A stretch of DNA of 64,000 nt, from the NCBI RefSeq assembly GCF_000176175.1, contig NZ_ACZP01000014.1:1364001-1428000 (forward strand). The letters are read 5' to 3'. The notes beneath the pieces are model-generated. The model ran no database searches, had not been told where the DNA came from, and saw nothing but the letters and a program-made list of their open reading frames with translations. Position 1 is the first letter of the stretch, and the number at the start of each line of letters is the position of its first letter. Source of the DNA: Vibrio furnissii CIP 102972 (GTDB taxonomy: Bacteria; Pseudomonadota; Gammaproteobacteria; Enterobacterales; Vibrionaceae). The position numbers and the translations under genes were made by a program. Below are positions 58,386-64,000 of this stretch, one piece after another.

Positions 58386-58399
58386 TGAGCAGATGCTCA
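58386..58399. promoter_or_regulatory. SorC-type motif copy 5
   Basis: TGAGCAGATGCTCA is a palindrome with perfect 6-base arms, 45 bases ahead of the regulator start. It is likely a site for self-control. Confidence 0.65.
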
Positions 58400-58443
58400 G
58401 TATCCGATACCATGCTGAGCAACGTAATGATTGAGAGCGTGAC

Positions 58444-59433
58444 ATGAGCGGTTCGAACCAAGATATTTCGGTGGAAAACACCGATTTGCTGACGGAGATT
58501 TCCGTTGCCTACTATCAAGACGGGGCAACTCAAGAAGAGATCTCGAAGAAGTTTGCGATTTCGCGTGCCAAAGTGGGGCGCATGCTGAAACAGGCGCGTG
58601 ATGAGGGCATTGTCGAGATCACCGTGAAATACCACCCGGTGTTCAGTGCCAAGATTGAACAGCGTTTGATCGAGCGCTTTGGTGTGAAGCGGGCTTTGGT
58701 GGCGCTAGACCAGCCCAACGAAGAGTTGCAGCGCCAACAAGTGTCGGGATTGGTGTCGAATTACCTTTCCAGCACATTAAAGAATGGCATGGTGGTGAGT
58801 ATCGGCCAAGGGCGCAACGTGTCTTCGGTGGCGCATCATGTGGGCGTGATTACGCCGCGTGATTGTAAGTTCGTGTGTAGCATCGGCGGCATTCACCCAC
58901 GCGGGGGGATGTTTAACGCCGACCACATTTGTCGTCAGATGGCGAAGAAGTACGGTGGTACCTCAGAAACCTTGTACGCCCCAGCGTATGCCGAGAACCG
59001 CGCGCAGAAACTGGCTTTCATGCAAAACGCCACCGTCAAGCAAACGCTCGATCTGGCGCGCAAAGCAGACATCGCCTTGGTCGGTATTGGTGACATGAGT
59101 GAAAACAGCTACATGGTCGATTTGGGCTGGTTTACGCCGGATGAAGTGGTGCAGTCGCGTCTTAAGCAAGGCGTGGTCGGCGATTTCGCCGGGTACGATT
59201 TCTTTAATGTGCATGGCGAGATTGCTAACACCGTGATGAGCGATCGCGTGATTGGTTTGGGCATTGAAGAGTTTCGCCGCATCGCCGAAGTGATCGCGAT
59301 TGCGGCCGAGAACAGTAAGCCGTTGGCATTGCTTGGTGCACTGCGCACTGGCGCCATCGATGTGATTGCGACCAGCGTGACCAACGCGCTGACGGTGCTC
59401 AACTTAGATGAACAGATGCGTGATACTTATTAG
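58444..59433 (+). CDS. SorC/DeoR-type sugar-binding transcriptional regulator
   Basis: The 329-residue protein has an N-terminal helix-turn-helix (GATQEEISKKFAISRAKVGRM) and the SorC sugar-phosphate-binding domain from about residue 60 (MVVSIGQGRNVSSVAHHVG; LVGIGDMSENSYMVD). Such regulators sense phosphorylated sugars and bind as tetramers. It is divergent from talB-tkt, so the natural targets are those genes and its own promoter. The motif copies in the gap support this. Confidence 0.9.
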   Translation: MSGSNQDISVENTDLLTEISVAYYQDGATQEEISKKFAISRAKVGRMLKQARDEGIVEITVKYHPVFSAKIEQRLIERFGVKRALVALDQPNEELQRQQVSGLVSNYLSSTLKNGMVVSIGQGRNVSSVAHHVGVITPRDCKFVCSIGGIHPRGGMFNADHICRQMAKKYGGTSETLYAPAYAENRAQKLAFMQNATVKQTLDLARKADIALVGIGDMSENSYMVDLGWFTPDEVVQSRLKQGVVGDFAGYDFFNVHGEIANTVMSDRVIGLGIEEFRRIAEVIAIAAENSKPLALLGALRTGAIDVIATSVTNALTVLNLDEQMRDTY

Positions 59434-59459
59434 CGTGCTGCTATATTCGTCGCGAAATG

Positions 59460-59485
59460 AAAAGGCCACATGAATGTGGCCTTTT
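59460..59485. terminator. Bidirectional terminator between the SorC-type gene and sseA
   Basis: AAAAGGCCACAT-GAA-TGTGGCCTTTTT lies between the two converging genes. Confidence 0.9.
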
Positions 59486-59499
59486 TGCTGTTTGGTCGC

Positions 59500-60330
59500 T
59501 TATTTCTCAATCGGCAAGTCGTGGCGCTGACCCCATTCCGTCCAAGAACCATCGTAGACGGCCAGATTTTGGTAGCCGCAGAGGGTGGCAGCGAGTAATA
59601 CGATGCAGGCGGTGACACCGGAGCCGCAACTGAACAGATACTCATCGGCTGGACGAATGAGCGCTTGTTGCAAAATTGGTTTCAGCTCCGTTGGTGATTT
59701 CATCTGATGACCGTTCATCAGCTCAGCAAACGGCAGACAACATGCACCGGGAATATGACCGCTGCGAATTCCCGGGCGAGGTTCGGCCACTTGTGCCAGA
59801 AAACGGGCTTTGGATCGTGCATCGACAGTCAGGCTGCTGTCGTCATCGATTTTGCTTAACACGTAGTTCGCATCGACAAAGAAACGCCGGTCGAGCGTAC
59901 CGGCAAAGTGGCCGGGCGCGTATGAATCATCGTAACTTTGGGTGACAGTGTAACCTTGGGCTTTCCATTCGGTCAGCCCGCCGTCGAGAATGTAGACGTC
60001 ATTGTGACCAAATGCTTTAAACATCCACCATGCGCGAGGCGAAGCAAATGTGCCGCTGTTGTCGTACACCACAATAATGGAATCTTGGTTGAGTCCCAGT
60101 TGCTGCGCCAGTTCATTAAAGCGCGCTTCCGTGGGCATCATGTGGGGAAGGTCGCATTCAGTGTCGCAAAACACGCTGTCGTAATCGAAACGGCGCGCGC
60201 CGGGAATCTTATTGACTTTGTCCTTTTCGGTTTCGCTCGGAATTTGAAAATCAATGCTGGCGTCGAGCACGACTAAGCGCGGATCGTTTTGTTTTTCTGC
60301 GAGCCAAGCTGGGGTAACTAATGGCGACAT
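59500..60330 (-). CDS. sseA: 3-mercaptopyruvate sulfurtransferase
   Basis: The 276-residue protein has two rhodanese domains: the first inactive (LVVLDASIDFQIPSETEKD) and the second with the active Cys in YLFSCGSGVTACIVLLA. The CGSGVTA loop is that of mercaptopyruvate sulfurtransferases (rhodaneses have CRxGxR/T). It transfers sulfur from 3-mercaptopyruvate to a thiol acceptor or cyanide. It lies upstream of moeB on the same strand, but a terminator lies downstream of moeB between them. A sulfur-donor link to MoeB/MoaD is possible by analogy with other systems. Confidence 0.93.
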   Translation of the reverse strand: MSPLVTPAWLAEKQNDPRLVVLDASIDFQIPSETEKDKVNKIPGARRFDYDSVFCDTECDLPHMMPTEARFNELAQQLGLNQDSIIVVYDNSGTFASPRAWWMFKAFGHNDVYILDGGLTEWKAQGYTVTQSYDDSYAPGHFAGTLDRRFFVDANYVLSKIDDDSSLTVDARSKARFLAQVAEPRPGIRSGHIPGACCLPFAELMNGHQMKSPTELKPILQQALIRPADEYLFSCGSGVTACIVLLAATLCGYQNLAVYDGSWTEWGQRHDLPIEK

Positions 60331-60392
60331 TCCACTTCATCCTGTATTGGGTGTGATGAGCTACGTTACTCAATTCTGGCAAAGAATCCAAA

Positions 60393-60419
60393 TAAAAACA
60401 GGCGCTTCATTGCGCCTGT
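60393..60419 (-). terminator. Rho-independent terminator of moeB
   Basis: On the minus strand ACAGGCGC-AATGAA-GCGCCTGT is followed by TTTTATT, just past the moeB stop. Confidence 0.85.
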
Positions 60420-60422
60420 CGA

Positions 60423-61175
60423 TTAGGAGTGACACACCGGACAGGTGGGCAGCTTCATCAGCTTCATTTCACGCCAAGACATGCTCATGGCATCTAACAT
60501 CAGAATTTTACCGCGAATCGGAGCGCCGTAATTGGCCAGCACTTTGATCGCTTCCATCGCTTGCACGGCGCCAATGATGCCAACCACGGGCGCCATGACG
60601 CCAGCTTCTACGCAGCTTAACGCTGCGTTTCCAAACAGCGCGCTCAGGCATTGGTAACACGGTTCGTCTTCGCTTTGGTAAGTAAACACGCTTACTTGGC
60701 CTTCCATACGAATCGCCGCGCCGGAAACCAGTGGGGTTTTGGTTTTAAAGCACAAGCGATTCAACTGATTACGCGTGTCGACGTTATCCGAGGCATCCAA
60801 AACTAATGAATGTTGTGCAATCAGGGCTTCCAGCTCGTCGTCGCTCAGGCGTTTGGCGACGGTTTCAATGGCAATGTTCGGGTTAAGTTCTTGCAGTGAT
60901 TGGGCCGCTGATGCCACTTTAAGCTCGCCGATATTGGCATCATGGTGCAATACCTGACGCTGCAGGTTGGATAGCTCCACGGTGTCATCGTCAATCAGCG
61001 TGATTTGACCCACGCCCGCTGTGGCCAGATATTGGCTGGACGCGCAGCCCAAACCGCCTGCGCCGAGAATCAATACGGCACTTTGTTTCAGCGCTTCCTG
61101 ACCATCAAAATCAAACTGTTTGAGAATGATTTGACGGTTGTAACGCAGCATTTCTGAGTCGCTGAGAATATCCAC
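60423..61175 (-). CDS. moeB: Molybdopterin-synthase adenylyltransferase
   Basis: The 250-residue E1-like protein starts at a GTG behind AGGAGCTCGT. The ATP-binding motif ILGAGGLGCASSQYLATAGV and the family Arg in SNLQRQVLHHDANIGE are present. The catalytic region PCYQCLSALFG and the C-terminal zinc pair TCPVCHS with CYQC complete the family picture. It adenylates the C-terminus of MoaD so that sulfur can be added for molybdopterin. It follows moeA by eight bases in an operon. Confidence 0.94.
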   Translation of the reverse strand: MDILSDSEMLRYNRQIILKQFDFDGQEALKQSAVLILGAGGLGCASSQYLATAGVGQITLIDDDTVELSNLQRQVLHHDANIGELKVASAAQSLQELNPNIAIETVAKRLSDDELEALIAQHSLVLDASDNVDTRNQLNRLCFKTKTPLVSGAAIRMEGQVSVFTYQSEDEPCYQCLSALFGNAALSCVEAGVMAPVVGIIGAVQAMEAIKVLANYGAPIRGKILMLDAMSMSWREMKLMKLPTCPVCHS

Positions 61176-61183
61176 ACGAGCTC

Positions 61184-62419
61184 CTAGTATAAGGTTGCGT
61201 TAAAAAGCTGAATGTTGACGGTTTCGCCAGCTTCGACTCGGCCGCGTTCGCGTTCGAGCACCACAAAGCAGTTCGCCAAGCTCATCGAGCGGAATGCGCC
61301 GGAGCTTTGGTTTCCAGTGGTTTCAACCACGAACTGACCGTTTTCGATGCGGTAAATGCCGCGTTGGTAATCGGTGCGTCCCGGGGCTTTCTTGAAGGTG
61401 GTGCGGGTGATGGCCGGAATTGACTCAGGCGCTGTCCATTCGGCGTGGCCAGACAGTTTTGCCAACATTGGTTGCACCAGAACGTACATGGTCAGAACCG
61501 CGGAGACCGGGTTACCCGGCAAGCCGCAGAACCAGGCGTTTTCCAGTTCGCCAAACGCGAACGGTTTCCCCGGTTTAATCGCCAGTTTCCAGAAGCCGAT
61601 TTGACCCAGTTGTTCCAGAATATCTTTGGTGTAGTCCGCTTCACCCACGCTCACGCCGCCGGAAGTGACCACCACATCCGCCAGGCTTTGGGCTTTCTCA
61701 AACGTGGCTTTTAACGTCTCTGGGCAGTCAGGAATGATGCCGAGATCAATGGCTTCGCAGCCGAAGTTTTCAATCAGCGGTTTAATACCGTAACGGTTGC
61801 TGTCGTAGATCTGACCGGCATCCAGCGGTTGACCCAGCGGCTTCAACTCGTCACCGGTTGAGAAAAATGCCACTTTCGGCTTGCGATAAACGGTCACATT
61901 GGCCACGCCAAGTGTGGCGATCATCGGAATGTCACGGGGTGTGAGGCGCGCGCCTTGACTCAGAACCACATCGCCTTGGTGAATGTCGTCACCGGTCGGG
62001 CGAATGTTGTCATTCGGTTTGATGTCGGTGTGGCTGAAGTTGACGCCTTGATCCGACACCGTGGCTTGCTCTTGCATGATCACCGCATCGCAACCGTCCG
62101 GAATTTTTGCCCCGGTCATAATGCGCACACAGCTCATGGCTGGCCATTCACCGTCAAAGGGTTGGCCGGCAAACGATTTGCCCGCGACCGGTAGTGGCGT
62201 TTGGGTGGCCAATTCGGCGCGGCGCACGGCATAGCCATCCATCGCGGAGTTATCAAACGGCGGCACGTTAATCGGAGAGAGAATATCTTCAGCAAGGACA
62301 AAACCGAGTGCGTCGGCAAGGGGAAGCGTCAGTGTGGTTTGAATCGGAGTGATGCGCGAGAGCATTTTGTCCAGCGCGTCTTCAATTGGCATTAAGCCGG
62401 GAGCGTCACAACAGCCCAT
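61184..62419 (-). CDS. moeA: Molybdopterin molybdenumtransferase
   Basis: The 411-residue protein inserts molybdate into adenylated molybdopterin. PPFDNSAMDGYAVRR is the N-terminal MoeA signature and VVVTSGGVSVGEADYTKDIL is the MogA-like molybdopterin-binding motif with the catalytic Asp region. GLPGNPVSAVLTMYVLVQP follows. The ATG has AGGATTTCATC ahead. It is the first gene of moeA-moeB, divergent from folE. Confidence 0.95.
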   Translation of the reverse strand: MGCCDAPGLMPIEDALDKMLSRITPIQTTLTLPLADALGFVLAEDILSPINVPPFDNSAMDGYAVRRAELATQTPLPVAGKSFAGQPFDGEWPAMSCVRIMTGAKIPDGCDAVIMQEQATVSDQGVNFSHTDIKPNDNIRPTGDDIHQGDVVLSQGARLTPRDIPMIATLGVANVTVYRKPKVAFFSTGDELKPLGQPLDAGQIYDSNRYGIKPLIENFGCEAIDLGIIPDCPETLKATFEKAQSLADVVVTSGGVSVGEADYTKDILEQLGQIGFWKLAIKPGKPFAFGELENAWFCGLPGNPVSAVLTMYVLVQPMLAKLSGHAEWTAPESIPAITRTTFKKAPGRTDYQRGIYRIENGQFVVETTGNQSSGAFRSMSLANCFVVLERERGRVEAGETVNIQLFNATLY

Positions 62420-62568
62420 GATGAAATCCTATGGTCTTCATTTTTGAGGAGTACTTTAGCACACAAAGCCCAGTGGCAATAATGTCCACCGATAAAATAT
62501 GGGTGTAATTATTAAAAAATCCGAGTATCCTTGTCAGCCATCCGAAAGGGTTAATATGAGGTAAGGTA

Positions 62569-63222
62569 ATGTCAGGTTTGAGCGAATCCGCGAAGTTAGT
62601 AAAAGATGCGCTGGAACGTCGTGGTTTGGAAACGCCAATGCAACCAAACACGATCAGTCGAGATGAGAAAAAAGAACGAATTGAACACCATATGCGTGAA
62701 ATTCTGACTCTCTTAGGACTGGACCTCACTGACGATAGCCTTGAAGAAACCCCGCACCGAATCTCGAAGATGTATGTCGATGAGATCTTCTCTGGTCTGG
62801 ATTACCACAACTTCCCGAAAATCACGGTTATCGAAAACAAGATGAACGTGAGCGAAATGGTGCGTGTGAAAGACATTACCGTGACCAGTACCTGTGAGCA
62901 CCACTTGGTGACTATCGATGGGAAAGCGGCGGTGGCGTATATTCCGCGTGGCAAAATTATCGGCCTGTCGAAAATTAACCGCATTGTGCGCTTTTTTGCG
63001 CAGCGCCCACAGGTGCAAGAGCGTATGACGCAACAAATTCTGGTTGCGCTGCAAACCCTGTTGGAATCAGAAGACGTGGCCGTCACCATCGATGCGACTC
63101 ACTACTGCGTGAAATCACGTGGTGTGATGGATGCAACCAGCGAAACCACAACCACGGCGCTTGGTGGCATTTTTAAGTCCAACCCCGCAACCCGCGCTGA
63201 ATTTCTGCACGGCTTGCGGTAA
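62569..63222 (+). CDS. folE: GTP cyclohydrolase I
   Basis: The 217-residue enzyme converts GTP to 7,8-dihydroneopterin triphosphate, the first step of folate synthesis. The zinc-site residues lie in TVTSTCEHHLVTIDGK and CVKSRGVMDATSETTTT, and GLSKINRIVRFFAQRPQVQE is the substrate-binding signature. It is the zinc-dependent FolE1 type. The ATG has TGAGGTAAGGTA. The divergent moeA also acts in pterin chemistry, but no shared control is visible. Confidence 0.96.
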   Translation: MSGLSESAKLVKDALERRGLETPMQPNTISRDEKKERIEHHMREILTLLGLDLTDDSLEETPHRISKMYVDEIFSGLDYHNFPKITVIENKMNVSEMVRVKDITVTSTCEHHLVTIDGKAAVAYIPRGKIIGLSKINRIVRFFAQRPQVQERMTQQILVALQTLLESEDVAVTIDATHYCVKSRGVMDATSETTTTALGGIFKSNPATRAEFLHGLR

Positions 63223-63240
63223 GTACACAAATATTCAATG

Positions 63241-63270
63241 AAAAAGGACATCCTCGGATGTCCTTTTTTT
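63241..63270. terminator. Bidirectional terminator between folE and the permease gene
   Basis: AAAAAGGACATC-CTCG-GATGTCCTTTTTTT lies between the two converging genes. Confidence 0.9.
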
Positions 63271-63299
63271 GTCTCTGATAGTCAAGCGAATGGCACTTT

Positions 63300-64000
63300 T
63301 TACGCTTTACTGGCTTGTGGCATCAGCAGCATGTCATGGCCTTCCTGCATCGAGCTTTCATCATGTGTCGCTTTGAAGTAGAGAAAACCAAGGGCAAATA
63401 ACCCGACAAAGATCAGCGTCAGCAGGAAGTTGTAATACACCATCGCAACCAGAGCAAGTACCGCTAGACCCAGAGCAAGCGCCGGAGCAAATGGGTAGAG
63501 CGGGGCGCGGAACGGACGTTCCAGCGCTGGTTCCGTACGACGCAGTTTGAACAGCGCCAACATGGATACGATGTACATCACGATGGCACCAAACACCGCC
63601 ATGGTGACGATATTTGCAGTCAGTGGCTGCCCGCCAATGACAATCAGGTTGTCAGAGAAGATAGCCGCGATACCCACAACGCCGCCCGCCAGAATCGCCC
63701 AATGCGGCGTTTGATAACGTTGGTTTACAGCGGCGAGTGATTTTGGCAGGAAGCCTGCGCGCGCTAAAGCGAAAATCTGACGTGAATACCCCATGATGAT
63801 GCCGTGGAATGACGCAATAAGGCCAAACAAACCCAGCCACACCAGCATGTGTAACCAGCCACTCGATTCACCAACAATCATTTTCATGGCTTGCGGCAGT
63901 GGGTCGTTGATGTTGGACAGTTCACGCCAGTCACCGGCGCCACCCGCAAAGAACATCACGCCCACGGCCAGCACCACCAGCGTTAAAATACCGGCGATAA
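63300..64000 (-). CDS. Amino acid/ethanolamine permease (partial, runs off the right edge)
   Basis: The frame is open from the right edge (first full codon at 63998) to a stop at 63300, about 232 residues. It is the C-terminal half of an APC-superfamily transporter with six or more helices. GLIASFHGIIMGYSRQIFALARAG and the later RRTEPALERPFRAPLYPF are close to ethanolamine permeases (Eat type). The substrate is therefore probably ethanolamine, but another amine or amino acid cannot be ruled out. The N-terminal half lies outside the window. Confidence 0.85.
   Translation of the reverse strand, partial: IAGILTLVVLAVGVMFFAGGAGDWRELSNINDPLPQAMKMIVGESSGWLHMLVWLGLFGLIASFHGIIMGYSRQIFALARAGFLPKSLAAVNQRYQTPHWAILAGGVVGIAAIFSDNLIVIGGQPLTANIVTMAVFGAIVMYIVSMLALFKLRRTEPALERPFRAPLYPFAPALALGLAVLALVAMVYYNFLLTLIFVGLFALGFLYFKATHDESSMQEGHDMLLMPQASKA

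Overview
The window looks like a stretch of Vibrio chromosome, most likely chromosome II of a species near V. furnissii / V. fluvialis. The thrS-infC-rpmI-rplT block, the tkt-talB pair with its SorC-type regulator, sseA, moeB-moeA, rnb, deaD, a VF530-family gene and orphan PstS and LysR genes are all typical of Vibrionaceae. I assign the species group by recall, because no 16S rRNA gene is present. I see no prophage, insertion sequence, CRISPR array or integrase.

Bases 1-16000. A LetA/PqiA-type membrane protein runs off the left edge. An acyl-CoA synthetase follows. Next comes a compact catabolic locus: a LysR regulator divergent from gabD, then a three-gene TRAP transporter (dctP, dctQ, dctM), a UspA protein and gabT. 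I read this as uptake of GABA or a related omega-amino or semialdehyde compound, conversion by GabT to succinic semialdehyde, and oxidation by GabD to succinate. tRNA-Ser(UGA) follows, then a divergent adenylosuccinate synthetase paralogue facing its own LysR gene, a MaoC hydratase, an orphan PstS and a DUF3024 protein.

Bases 16000-24000. This is core RNA and translation machinery: rnb, deaD, thrS, infC, rpmI and rplT. The thrS leader folds into two hairpins whose 7-base loops copy a tRNA-Thr anticodon loop. infC starts at ATT directly after thrS, as in E. coli.

Bases 24000-33500. An FTR1 iron permease with a cupredoxin partner lies under a possible Fur box. After it comes a set of small accessory genes: VF530, a 2H-phosphoesterase-like protein, a phage-type hypothetical, a 57-residue lipoprotein, GNAT, DUF1289, DUF4242, a 60-residue protein behind a Fur-like site, two GFA proteins around a MerR regulator and a carboxymuconolactone decarboxylase, an EamA exporter, an orphan fimbrial-type subunit and a Prx5-type peroxiredoxin.

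Bases 33600-51400. Twenty-eight small genes run on the + strand, interrupted by one minus-strand gene. They encode GNATs, hydrolases, Nudix and MazG housecleaning enzymes, two aminoacyl-tRNA editing proteins, LysE exporters, OsmC, a CYTH protein and others. The gaps are mostly too short for integron attC sites.

Bases 51400-64000. A TetR regulator and an HPP membrane protein share a divergent promoter carrying two TAGAC-N6-GTCTA operators. A LysR gene and an AbrB-family membrane protein follow. The pentose-phosphate pair talB-tkt is divergent from a SorC-family regulator, and the intergenic region holds several copies of a 14-base palindromic motif. The window ends with sseA, moeB-moeA, folE and a partial ethanolamine-type permease.
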